A stretch of DNA of 64,000 bases from Myxococcales bacterium (GTDB taxonomy: Bacteria; Myxococcota_A; Polyangia; Polyangiales; JAFGIB01). Location of the stretch: assembly GCA_029880325.1 (NCBI GenBank), contig JAOUOP010000016.1, forward strand, positions 1 to 64,000, written 5' to 3'. Below the pieces are notes generated by a model. It saw nothing but the letters and a program-made list of their open reading frames with translations, made no database searches and was not told the origin of the DNA. Every line of letters starts with the position of its first letter. Position 1 is the first letter of the stretch. The translations under genes were made by a program, and so were the position numbers. Shown piece after piece: positions 17,076 to 25,203 of this stretch.

Positions 17076-18026
17076 ATGCGCGCGATGCTGGTGGCGGCGG
17101 GCTTCGGCACGCGCCTCGATCCGCTGACCCAGGAGCTGCCCAAGCCGGCGGTGCCGGTGGCCAATCAGCCGGTCGCGGCCTTTGCGCTGCAGCACCTGCA
17201 CCGCTTCGGTATCCGCGACTTCGTGGTCAACACCCACCACTTGGCTGCGGCGTTGCGCGCTGCCCTGGAGCCGCGGGTGCCGGCCGACGCGCGACTGCGC
17301 TTCGTGCACGAGCCGACGATCTTGGGTACCGGCGGCGGCGTGCGCAATGCGGCGTCACAGGGCGCGGGGGGGCTCGAGCAGGAGCTGCTGGTCTTCAGCG
17401 CCAAGCTGGTCTTTGCGCCAGATCTGGAGCGGCTGCTCCGGGTGCACCGCGACAGCGGTGCCATCGCCACCATGTGCCTGCGCCCGCTGCCGCCGGACGC
17501 GGGTTTTGCGCCGGTCGAGCTCGCTGCCGATGGGCGTATCCGGCGCATTCGCGGGCTGCCTACCGGTGCTGGCGACGGGTCGCTGCGGGCCGCGATGTAC
17601 ACGGGCGTGCAGGTGCTGAGCCCGCGGGCGCTGGCCCAACTGCCGGCCGAAGGGGACATCATCGAGCGGGCCTACCTGCCGTGGTTGGAGCGCGGCGAGG
17701 TGGTCATGGGCGTGCTCGACGGGGGCGACTGGCGCGATGTGGGCGTCGGCCCGCAGGGCTACCTGGAGGCCAACCTGGCCTTCGCACAGGGGCAGCTGCG
17801 CTGGCCCGGACTACCAGAGCCGGTGGCGGGCTCGTTCGTGGCCCCAGACGCCCGCGTGGGGGCGGCAACGCGGCTGCAGGCTGTCGTGGCGGGGGCCGGC
17901 GCGAAAATCGCTTCCGGGGCCGTTCTGGAGCGCGTGGTGCTGTGGCCGGGCGCGCGCGCGGAGGGGGAACTGCGCGATGCGATCGTGACCACCGGCGGCA
18001 GGGTGCTGCGGCTCGGCGAAACGTAA
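17076..18026 (+). CDS. Sugar-phosphate nucleotidyltransferase-like protein with altered metal site
   Basis: 316 residues. The N-terminal signature AAGFGTRLDPLTQELPKP is the G-x-G-T-R...P-K motif of NDP-sugar pyrophosphorylases, and LGTGGGVRNA fits the base-binding region. The second metal-binding region is present (GDWRDVGVGPQGYLEAN). The normally invariant N-G-D segment, whose Asp binds Mg, reads F-S-A-K-L instead (bases 17397-17405). The C-terminus (about residues 245-316) resembles a short left-handed helix/hexapeptide-like tail. It may be a weakly active or regulatory homologue of mannose-1-phosphate guanylyltransferase or HddC-type enzymes. The gene ends 4 bp before the first repeat element. 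Confidence 0.7.
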   Translation: MRAMLVAAGFGTRLDPLTQELPKPAVPVANQPVAAFALQHLHRFGIRDFVVNTHHLAAALRAALEPRVPADARLRFVHEPTILGTGGGVRNAASQGAGGLEQELLVFSAKLVFAPDLERLLRVHRDSGAIATMCLRPLPPDAGFAPVELAADGRIRRIRGLPTGAGDGSLRAAMYTGVQVLSPRALAQLPAEGDIIERAYLPWLERGEVVMGVLDGGDWRDVGVGPQGYLEANLAFAQGQLRWPGLPEPVAGSFVAPDARVGAATRLQAVVAGAGAKIASGAVLERVVLWPGARAEGELRDAIVTTGGRVLRLGET

Positions 18027-18030
18027 CGGG

Positions 18031-18198
18031 CTGGATGTGCTCGGCGGGAGTCATGATCCGCTCTCGGGACCGCTACGGCGCCAGCTGCGGCGTCCGGTCC
18101 CCTTGAAATACACGGAGTATTCCGGCGGAGGCCGTCCTTGCATCTGGCATCGTATCGACCCCGATCATCGGCTCAGCACTCCCGCCGAGCACATCTAG
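18031..18198. mobile_element. MITE-like 168-bp hairpin element, copy 1 of tandem pair
   Basis: The inverted ends read ATGTGCTCGGCGGGAGT on the left and its complement on the right. The left outer tetranucleotide is CTGG instead of CTAG; the right outer one is CTAG at 18195-18198. The interior pairs imperfectly into one long hairpin, with GAAATACACGGAGTATTCC in the centre (about 18105-18123). It is nearly identical to copy 2 (one difference noticed in the right arm: CGTATCGACC against CGTACCGACC). Non-coding. Confidence 0.75.
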
Positions 18199-18362
18199 AT
18201 GTGCTCGGCGGGAGTCATGATCCGCTCTCGGGACCGCTACGGCGCCAGCTGCGGCGTCCGGTCCCCTTGAAATACACGGAGTATTCCGGCGGAGGCCGTC
18301 CTTGCATCTGGCATCGTACCGACCCCGATCATCGGCTCAGCACTCCCGCCGAGCACATCTAG
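18195..18362. mobile_element. MITE-like 168-bp hairpin element, copy 2 of tandem pair
   Basis: Same length and almost the same sequence as the element just before it. The two copies share the single CTAG at 18195-18198. Both ends of this copy are CTAG, and the 21-bp terminal inverted repeats are perfect. The arrangement is what one expects if an element uses CTAG as target and a second copy inserted at, or was duplicated across, that site. It separates the nucleotidyltransferase-like gene from the broken toxin gene and may have removed the partner antitoxin region. Confidence 0.75.
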
Positions 18363-18455
18363 GTGCTCGACCGAATCGACAGAAGCCGGCGCCAGATTCT
18401 GCTGTACGAGGTCGAGGTCTCTGGATTTTACCGACGGCCCGGGACTGGTCGCACT

Positions 18456-18753
18456 ATGAACGAAGTACTCAAGCGCAGTGGGGGCGAACTCGATGCCTGG
18501 TGGCGCGAGAATCGGCCCGCGGCGCCTGAACCGTTCGCCGAAGCAATCGCGCACGTCCCCGTCACCATCGCTGACGCTCCGGACGCCGGCACGCGGTATC
18601 CGCACCCGAGTGCAGGGGGGGGGGCGCAGGATCCATCGGCGAGCTACGAAAAATCACGTGTACTACGTTAAGGGTCGAGCTGCCGTGATCGTCGTGGCCG
18701 TGTGGGGAGCCATCAAGGGTTCTGGGCCTGACCTGTCAGCGCTCAATCGATGA
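18456..18753 (+). pseudogene. RelE/ParE-family toxin, frameshifted at a ten-G run
   Basis: From ATG 18456 the frame gives LDAWWRENRPAAPEPFAEAI and AGTRYPHPSAGG, the typical first half of a RelE/ParE toxin. At the homopolymer of ten G (18615-18624) the homology switches frame and continues as TKNHVYYVKGRAAVIVVAVW and GAIKGSGPDL, the usual C-terminus of this family. With nine G the gene would be one intact frame of 98 codons, normal for these mRNA-interferase or gyrase-poisoning toxins. In this sequence it ends early after KSRVLR. No antitoxin gene is visible: the space upstream is taken by the repeat elements. It may be a dead relic, a slippage-controlled (phase-variable) gene, or a sequencing error. 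Confidence 0.75.
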
Positions 18754-18812
18754 CATCCGCGATGCGAGCCCAGACGCGGCGTGAGGCTGACGGCGTACCG
18801 AGCCTTGCACTC

Positions 18813-19307
18813 TCAAGCGTTTGCCACGCCATCGAGGGACGCGAGGTTCTCCAGCGCTTCGTCGGTGACGCGGTGGGTCGTCCACGCGTCCATCGGCAGC
18901 GCGCCCAGGGCGCGATAGAAGTCCAGCGCCGGCTGATTCCAGTCCAGCACGCTCCATTCCAGGCGCGCACAACCGCGGGCGTGGGCGATGGCGGCCACCC
19001 GCGCGAGCAGGGTCCTGCCGGCGCCGCGGCCGCGCGCTTCAGGGAGCACGAAGAGGTCTTCGAGCCAAATGCCGCGGCGCCCGCGCCAGGTGGAATAGGT
19101 GTGGAAGAAGAGGGCGAAGCCGATCGGAGCGTGCTCATCCTCGGCGATCAGGCATTCGAAGGGCGGCACGCTCGACTGCAGCTGGCTGCGCAGGGTCGCC
19201 TCGTCGGTTTGCACCGCGTCGGGCTCGCGCTCGTACTCGGCCAGGGCCTTGATGAAGCCGAGGATGGTCGGGGCGTCCACGTGGGTGGCGATTCGTAGCT
19301 GGATCAT
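18813..19307 (-). CDS. GNAT family N-acetyltransferase
   Basis: 164 residues from ATG 19307, which directly precedes the first strand (MIQLRIATHVDAPTI). The acetyl-CoA loop is DLFVLPEARGRGAGRTLL, the R/Q-x-x-G-x-G/A motif A of GNAT enzymes. LEWSVLDWNQPALDFYRALG is the conserved C-terminal segment. It resembles the diamine/spermidine acetyltransferase-like group (GFALFFHTYSTWRG). The open frame extends 35 codons further, but that part looks non-native. Substrate uncertain. It is a stand-alone gene on the minus strand; 19308-19589 beyond its start holds no gene that I recognise. Confidence 0.85.
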   Translation of the reverse strand: MIQLRIATHVDAPTILGFIKALAEYEREPDAVQTDEATLRSQLQSSVPPFECLIAEDEHAPIGFALFFHTYSTWRGRRGIWLEDLFVLPEARGRGAGRTLLARVAAIAHARGCARLEWSVLDWNQPALDFYRALGALPMDAWTTHRVTDEALENLASLDGVANA

Positions 19308-19589
19308 GGCGTTCAGGTTTCGGGCTAGCAGCGGATCATGGGGTGAGGTCCCGGCTGCGGGCGCGCTCTGGCGACCTGTGATATCACGAACTGCGGAGGG
19401 TCCATGTCTCACACCGAAATCGTGGCTGGTCGAAGTGCACTTTGCCTACTGGCTTGCCGGGCCGCCGCCAGCTGCGCTGACACCCACCCGCTACGTGTAT
19501 GCGCTGGCGAGCCCACCGCGCGCGCTGGAGGGCGGGTCGTTCAGCCTCCTGGGCATGATCAACGCTTGCTGGTAGCTGCCAGCGCCCGC

Positions 19590-21296
19590 TCACAAGCGCG
19601 CGCTGCAGAGCGCCTGGATCAGCACCATGTCCACATCGCGGCCGGTGACAAAGTCGGCGTCGATGCTGAAGTCGATGTCGGCAGTCGGCATCAATCGCAG
19701 GCCGGTGCCGAGGCCGTGTTCGATGAAGTAGCCGACGTCGGCCGTGTAGCGCGCGATGGCGGGGCGGTAGCGCAGGCTCAGCTCCGTCGTTGCACCCAGG
19801 GAGAGACTCGGCGCCAGCGTGAATGCCGCACTGCGCATGAGGGAGCCTTCGCTTACGACGAGGCTGGCATCGAGGCCAGTGGCGCGCAGGGGCTCGAGCC
19901 AGCGCAGGTGCAGCAGTGCGCCCAGCTGCTCCGAGGGTAGGAACTTGGTTTGGCTGCCGGTGAACGCGAGCCGCAGGGCCACGCGCTCGAAGTGCAGGCC
20001 GATGTCGGCCTGGGCCAGGTAGCGCGCCTCGTCGCCGTGGCAGCTTTCCGCGATGTCGCTCGGCGGGGCCGGCAGTGCGATGCACAGGGCGTCTTGCGGA
20101 AAGAAGGAGGCCAGCCAGCGCGAGCGTTCAGGGCGCTGCATGTCGAAGCGCGCGCCCAGGCGCACTGGGCCCAGGCGCGCACCGCCGCGGGCACCGGCGG
20201 CGCTGAGCTCTTGCGGCGCGGCGTTCCAGGGGTTGTCTTCGTCGAAGAGCGAGGCCTGGGCGTAGCCGCCCACGTGGAAGGCGCCCGGCTCCAGGTCGAG
20301 CCGTAGCTGCAGGCGCCGCTCGTCGAGTCGATCCTCGAAGTGCGAGCCGTGGGCCGTTAGCGAAACCCGCGGGCGCAGCTCGGACTCGACGTTGTCGTAG
20401 AGTAGCTCGGCGCCGAAGCGTTGGGTGGAGAAGTCCGGCGAGCCGTCCAGGGGCTGGGGCACGCCGCCGCCAAAGGCCGACAGCGACAGCCCTGCCCCCA
20501 GGGGCGCAGACAGCCGTGCGCCGTCCATGGGTCCCAGGCTCTGCGCCGCGTAGCGCAGGCGTCCGGCTGCGCCGTAGGTTCCGGCTGCGGCGCCGTAGCG
20601 CGCATGTAGCGAGTAAACCCACAGTGGAGGTCGCGAGTCGCTGCCGTCGCGGGCGTCGAGGTTTTCGGCGAACCATTTCTGGGCGGCCGCGTCGACCTCG
20701 AAGAAGAGCGGAAGCGCGGCGATGGGCTCCGAGCGCAGTCGAGCGCGCAGGCGGCCGCTGCCGATGGCTTCGGCCGGGCCCGACAGCGGCGCACGGGCGG
20801 CGCCGCCGAGCCACAGGGTCAGCTCGCTCTGGCCCTGGTCGACCAGGGCTTGACCCAGAGGTATGGGGCGCGGCTTTTGGTCCCTGGCGGGCAGGCGAGC
20901 CCGCGGCCATTGCCCGGAGAAGCGCGCGAGTGCTTCCGGCTTGGGCAGCCGCTTGACCTCGTCGTCCGATGCGGGACGCACACGGGCGAGCCCGCGCTGG
21001 CCCACCCGCAGCTTCGCCGCGCCGACTTCGATCAGGGCCGACTGGGCGCTGGCCGCCACCACGCGGAGGCTGCGCTTGCCGAAGCGCACCCGATCGTGAC
21101 GCCGCAGGCCGGCCTCTTCGCCGGGGGTGACGTAGGCGCGGCCACCGGCGAGCTCGACGACGCGCACTTCGAGCCGCTGCGTCCCAGCTTCGCCCTCCTG
21201 GGCCACCGCAGGGCTGCCCAGGGAAGCCCACGCCCAGGCCAAGGCGAGGCTCGCGAGGTGCCATGGCGGATGACGCAGGGTTGTTTGCGCCGTCAT
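19590..21296 (-). CDS. Predicted outer-membrane beta-barrel (porin) of the cytochrome operon
   Basis: 568 residues from ATG 21296, which overlaps the TGA of the 10-heme gene (ATGA). There is a signal peptide (hydrophobic LASLALAWAWASLG, cleavage near AVA-QE). A small beta domain follows at about 35-110 (LEVRVVELAGGRAYVTPGEE, then VRFGKRSLRVV). From about residue 150 alternating amphipathic strands run to the end, such as VYSLHARYG, SELRPRVSLTAHGSHF and LQLRLDLEPGAFHVGGYAQ, with aspartate/asparagine-rich loops. This is the look of a large outer-membrane barrel. The protein ends in Leu, not the usual Phe. As last gene of an operon with two multiheme cytochromes it is the likely sheath of a porin-cytochrome electron conduit (inference); it shows no obvious similarity to MtrB that I can see by eye. 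Confidence 0.65.
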   Translation of the reverse strand: MTAQTTLRHPPWHLASLALAWAWASLGSPAVAQEGEAGTQRLEVRVVELAGGRAYVTPGEEAGLRRHDRVRFGKRSLRVVAASAQSALIEVGAAKLRVGQRGLARVRPASDDEVKRLPKPEALARFSGQWPRARLPARDQKPRPIPLGQALVDQGQSELTLWLGGAARAPLSGPAEAIGSGRLRARLRSEPIAALPLFFEVDAAAQKWFAENLDARDGSDSRPPLWVYSLHARYGAAAGTYGAAGRLRYAAQSLGPMDGARLSAPLGAGLSLSAFGGGVPQPLDGSPDFSTQRFGAELLYDNVESELRPRVSLTAHGSHFEDRLDERRLQLRLDLEPGAFHVGGYAQASLFDEDNPWNAAPQELSAAGARGGARLGPVRLGARFDMQRPERSRWLASFFPQDALCIALPAPPSDIAESCHGDEARYLAQADIGLHFERVALRLAFTGSQTKFLPSEQLGALLHLRWLEPLRATGLDASLVVSEGSLMRSAAFTLAPSLSLGATTELSLRYRPAIARYTADVGYFIEHGLGTGLRLMPTADIDFSIDADFVTGRDVDMVLIQALCSARL

Positions 21297-22234
21297 CGCG
21301 CGCTGCCTCCCGGATGGCACCCCAGGCAAGTGCGCCCGGCCTGGGGAGGCGCCGTGCCGCGGTGGTCAGTGCGCAGGCGGCTCGGCCGGTGGGCGTGGCA
21401 GCCGATACAGCGCAGGGGACCGCTGCCGTTTTCGCTGGCGTGGCAGCTGCCGCAGGGCGCTCCGCGGTGTGGTCCCACGCGCAGGGGGAAACTCAACTCG
21501 TGGTCATGTCTCTGCGCCTTGCTTTGCGCCAGGGCCAACGGTAGCGCTTCGACGGGCAAGAGTGCCGGTGACCAGCCGCTGGCGCGGTGGCATTGGGCGC
21601 AGTCGCGTTTGAAGGGCGGGCTCGAGCCGTCAGCGGAGCCGGCGTGGGGCGGGTGGACGTCGCTTCTGCGGTAGTCGTCGGCGTGGCAGGCGAAGCATTC
21701 GGCGGAGACGGGCGCGAATTCACGTTCGCCGCCGCGCCGGTGGCAGTCCTTGCAGTCGGTGAGCGCGTGCATGCCCGACAGCGGCAGCCGCGTCATGCGG
21801 TGGCGCTCGATGGCGCTGGTGCGCAGAAAGCCCGCGGCGCTGTGGCACTCGGAACAGTCCGTCGACAGCCGTCCCTGGTGGGCGTCTTGATGGCAGAGGT
21901 TGCACTCGCGGCCGATCTGCTGTCCCGGCACGTGGCAGCGGGTGCAGGCGGTTTGCTTGTGGCGCGCGCGCAGGGGAAAGCCGGTGCGATCATGGTCGAA
22001 GCCGCTGCCGTCTGCGTCCTGGCTGAGCCCGCGAAAGCCCCGCGGCGTGTGACAGGCCGAGCAATCGAGCTCGGCGGTGAGCGAGGTGTGACGCGAGCCG
22101 TCCCCGGAGCGACCGGAGGCGGTCGGGGGAGCGGCGGCCGATAGGTAGCCAAACAGGGCTGCGATCCCAAGGCACAGCAGGCTTCCCAGATGCGTCGGGG
22201 AGCGCTGACGTCTTACGGTCGTGACGCGGCTCAT
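21293..22234 (-). CDS. Decaheme c-type cytochrome
   Basis: 313 residues from ATG 22234, whose ATGA overlaps the stop of the 23-heme gene; the open frame runs further upstream but is then out of context. An N-terminal membrane/signal segment (SLLCLGIAALFGYLSAAAPP) exports it. Ten CXXCH sites are present in order: CSACH, CTRCH, CNLCH, CSECH, CKDCH, CFACH, CAQCH, CGSCH, CIGCH and CLGCH, with many extra His residues as possible distal ligands. It probably carries electrons in the periplasm or, with the barrel encoded next, through the outer membrane. Heme attachment would need a cytochrome c maturation system encoded elsewhere. Confidence 0.88.
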   Translation of the reverse strand: MSRVTTVRRQRSPTHLGSLLCLGIAALFGYLSAAAPPTASGRSGDGSRHTSLTAELDCSACHTPRGFRGLSQDADGSGFDHDRTGFPLRARHKQTACTRCHVPGQQIGRECNLCHQDAHQGRLSTDCSECHSAAGFLRTSAIERHRMTRLPLSGMHALTDCKDCHRRGGEREFAPVSAECFACHADDYRRSDVHPPHAGSADGSSPPFKRDCAQCHRASGWSPALLPVEALPLALAQSKAQRHDHELSFPLRVGPHRGAPCGSCHASENGSGPLRCIGCHAHRPSRLRTDHRGTAPPQAGRTCLGCHPGGSAR

Positions 22235-24096
22235 CGCCCGGCCTCCGTGTGTGGGTCGGCGTGGCAGTCCTTGCAATTGCGGTAGCCCAGCCGATGGCGC
22301 GTGGTCTCCATGCCGTTGCGCAGCGTCTGTTGCCGGTGGCAGGCCGCGCACTCGAGTTCGGCGTGCTTGCCCTCGAGTCCGTAGCCGGCCTTGCCCGTGT
22401 GGTCGAAGCGCTCGATGGCGAAGTGCGTATTGCCGTGGCAGAAGTCGCAGCGGCGCAGGGGCTCGCTCAGGCGGAATTGACCCAGGTGCGGGTCGCGGTG
22501 ACAGCCCTCGCACTCGCGGGGCACGCCGCGGTAACTCGCGCCCGAGCCGGCGCGGCGGTCGTCTTCACTGGGGGTGTGGCAGGAGGCGCAGGCGACCAGC
22601 CCGTGGGCGCCCTGCAGCGGCCAGGTGCTGTGGTCGATATTGGGCAGGTTCCAGGCGACCGGATTGTGGCAACTCCCGCAGCCGCCCTCGCGCAGCTCGC
22701 GCTCGAATTGCCGGCCGTGGGGATTTTCGTGGCAGTCGGCGCAGCGCTGGTGCTCAAGGGTGAAGTCCAGGCGCGGCGGCTCGATGCGGTGGCAGGAGGC
22801 GCAGGGCACTGCCACGTGGCGGCCGATCAGCGGGAAGTCAGCGTGGGCGTGTTGCTCGACGCTGAAGCGGGTGGGGCGGAAGCCGCTCACGTCATGGCAG
22901 CTCTTGCAGTCGCCGTCGCCGTAGCGCGAGAGCTTGCCGCCGTGGGCGTCTTCGTGGCAGTCGCGGCAGTGCTGGAATTGCAGCTGCCGGAAGCGCTCGG
23001 GGCGCGGGTGCCCGGGGTCGTGGCATTGATCGCAGGCGACGCCCTGGTGGCGGCCTTCGAGGGCGAAGGCGGTCAACCCGTGGGCGGAGCGGCCGATGCG
23101 CTCGGGCAGCCCCAGCCAGCGGATGCTGTGGTGGCAGCTTTTGCAGTCGTTGCCGAAGGGGGCCTCGTGCACCGGCTCGTGGCAGGAGACGCAGCGGTTA
23201 CCTCGGCTGGGCGCGCTCCTGACGCCGCGGTCGTGGCAGCGCGCGCAGTCGACCCTGGTGTGGCCCCCGCCCAGCGACAGCCCCGGATGGGAGCCTCGCT
23301 GCATCCTCACGTCGTCGAAGCGGCTTTCGTTGTGGCAGCTCTTGCAGTCGTCGCCGAGGCGGCCCCGGTGGGGATCGCGGTGGCAGCTCTGGCAGCTTTC
23401 GAAGGGGATGTTGCGGTAGCGCGGCGGATCGTGGTGGCAGGCGCTGCAGACGAGGTCGCTGTGCTTGCCCTTGAGCTTGAAGCGGGCCCTGTCGTGGTCG
23501 AAGTGGTCGAGCTTGGCGGAAGTCCAGCTGCGCGCATTGTGGCAGCTGCCACAGTCGTCGCCCATGCGCCCCCGGTGCACGTCGCGCTCGGCGTGGCAGG
23601 CTTTGCACTCCGAGCGCAGCCCCAGCAAAGTCTGCGCGCCGCGGCGATTTTTCTTCGTGTGGCAGTCGCCGCAGGCGGTGCCGGCGTGCATTCCGCGCAG
23701 GGCGAAGCCGGTGATGTCGTGCTCGAAGCGGGCCTTGGCGCCACCCGGCCATCGAATCAACTTGTGGTTTTTGCCCCGGTGTTCCACGTGGCAGTGGCCG
23801 CAGTCCTGCTTGCGAAAGCGACCGCCGTGCAGACCGTCGCCGCCGCTGCGCTGCCTGCCGATGTCGTCGTGGCACTCGGTGCACAGGGCCGTCTCGACCC
23901 GATGCCCACTCTTGTGGCATTTGCCACAGGCGTCGTCGTGGTCGAGCTTGCCGTGGGCGCGGGCCAGCTCGCCCGGTGACATCCACTGGGCGCGAGCCTG
24001 GCTCGCCGCAGCCAGGGCCAGCGCGACGACCAGCAGCGGTGCCGCGCCCGGGTGGCTGTGGCGCCAGGCGCGTGCTTTGGAGGTGGATGCGACCAC
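22231..24096 (-). CDS. 23-heme c-type cytochrome
   Basis: 621 residues with a signal peptide (APLLVVALALAAASQARA, cleavage about residue 36). I count 23 CXXCH motifs spread over the whole mature protein. They sit in repeating blocks of about 55-70 residues: a F-L-x-G-x-H segment, a C-A-x-C-H, then D-P-H-x-G, and a final D-C-x-S-C-H-N. This resembles stacked cytochrome c7/c3-like modules, so the protein could form a long heme wire. Conserved lone His residues in each block could be the second axial ligands. It is the second gene of the minus-strand operon, 16 bp after the membrane cytochrome b-like gene, and overlaps the decaheme gene by 4 bp. Confidence 0.9.
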   Translation of the reverse strand: MVASTSKARAWRHSHPGAAPLLVVALALAAASQARAQWMSPGELARAHGKLDHDDACGKCHKSGHRVETALCTECHDDIGRQRSGGDGLHGGRFRKQDCGHCHVEHRGKNHKLIRWPGGAKARFEHDITGFALRGMHAGTACGDCHTKKNRRGAQTLLGLRSECKACHAERDVHRGRMGDDCGSCHNARSWTSAKLDHFDHDRARFKLKGKHSDLVCSACHHDPPRYRNIPFESCQSCHRDPHRGRLGDDCKSCHNESRFDDVRMQRGSHPGLSLGGGHTRVDCARCHDRGVRSAPSRGNRCVSCHEPVHEAPFGNDCKSCHHSIRWLGLPERIGRSAHGLTAFALEGRHQGVACDQCHDPGHPRPERFRQLQFQHCRDCHEDAHGGKLSRYGDGDCKSCHDVSGFRPTRFSVEQHAHADFPLIGRHVAVPCASCHRIEPPRLDFTLEHQRCADCHENPHGRQFERELREGGCGSCHNPVAWNLPNIDHSTWPLQGAHGLVACASCHTPSEDDRRAGSGASYRGVPRECEGCHRDPHLGQFRLSEPLRRCDFCHGNTHFAIERFDHTGKAGYGLEGKHAELECAACHRQQTLRNGMETTRHRLGYRNCKDCHADPHTEAGR

Positions 24097-24112
24097 GCGG
24101 CGGCCCTTGGTT

Positions 24113-25015
24113 TTATTCCGAAAGCACCCAGCGAAAGCCGAAGTGCCAGGCGACGCCGATGTGCACCGTGACCGCGACGATCATCAGGAGCGCCATGAAG
24201 CGGTGCAACCCGCGCCAGCTGCGCAGAAGGTGACTGCCGGCGACGCTACCCACCTCGGCCGCGCTGAGCGCCGCGATGCGCTCGATGGGCGCGCGCAGCT
24301 GCTTGCGCTGGGGCGCGCGGGCCGCAAGCCCCGCGAAGTCCATGGCGTGCGCCGCCACCGCGCGCACGTGCCTGCGGCGTGCGCGGGCCTCCCGCAGCCA
24401 GGTGGGGCAGGTCATCAGTGCCCGTAGCAGCGACGGATGGGAGAGCCCTGTGGGCGGCGGCATCTCCGCCAGGGCCCGGGTCAGGTGGTTGGCCAGATCG
24501 GGCCAGTGCGTGCGCACCTCCGACAGCGCCTGAAGTTGGGCGTGGCGATCGGGCTCGGGGCTGATGGCGTAGAAGTAGCGCCCCACCAGGCCGCTGAGGA
24601 CCACGATGCCCAGGCTCCAGGCGGTCATCGACGCCACGCCCGAGCGCAGCTGAAAGGCCGAGTGAAAGAGGATCAGGAGCGAGCCGAAGAGGCCGGTGAA
24701 GACGTGCACGTCGAGCCAGGTCCGCATCGATCCCAGCCGTGCGCGGGCAAAGCGGCGGCGCAGCAAATAGCTCAAATTGGTGATGATCAGTAGGGTGCCG
24801 AAGATGCCGTAGCCGTGGCCGATCGGAGCGCTCGGGCTCAGTGTCCGAAAGTCGGGATGGTCGACACGGGCCTGCACATCCAGGTCGTAGAAACCCGCGC
24901 CGCGCACCCATAGCAGGATGGTGAGCAGCACAAGGCCCGTGACCAGGACGATCGCGTGCAGCGGCGGGCGTGGGGAGGCAAGGGGGAGATCGCTGGGAGC
25001 GGTGCGGGAGTGCAT
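24113..25015 (-). CDS. Inner-membrane b-type cytochrome-like protein
   Basis: 300 residues with five hydrophobic segments: about 20-42, 66-86, 100-122, 128-152 and 268-292. The membrane histidines (DVHVFTGLFGSLLILFHSAF in the third segment; GLHRFM, TVHIG and AWHFG in the last) are spaced as for heme b ligands. The region between residues 155 and 255 is soluble and basic. It is first in the operon ahead of the 23-heme cytochrome, so the natural guess is a quinol-to-periplasm electron entry module like CbcL or CymA in other conduits, but by a different fold. Sequence family not firmly recognised. Confidence 0.65.
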   Translation of the reverse strand: MHSRTAPSDLPLASPRPPLHAIVLVTGLVLLTILLWVRGAGFYDLDVQARVDHPDFRTLSPSAPIGHGYGIFGTLLIITNLSYLLRRRFARARLGSMRTWLDVHVFTGLFGSLLILFHSAFQLRSGVASMTAWSLGIVVLSGLVGRYFYAISPEPDRHAQLQALSEVRTHWPDLANHLTRALAEMPPPTGLSHPSLLRALMTCPTWLREARARRRHVRAVAAHAMDFAGLAARAPQRKQLRAPIERIAALSAAEVGSVAGSHLLRSWRGLHRFMALLMIVAVTVHIGVAWHFGFRWVLSE

Positions 25016-25203
25016 CGGGAGCAGGGGAACCTTCGGTGGGCCGGCCCGAGGCTCGTACCCAAGCCCCGATCGACGGCGATGTAGGTGTGTCTATGGCCAC
25101 GTCGGCGCGAATTCGGAGGCGCTTGCGAAAAAATCTGCACGCGGCCGCCAGAAAAAACGCGCCGGTCTCGGGAAAGTTGCGGCGGTCGGCCATTGCATCG
25201 GGC

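Noticed and set aside
19404..19575. Short plus-strand frames between the GNAT and barrel genes
   Set aside because: Neither of the two open frames gives a recognisable protein and both run into the antisense barrel gene.
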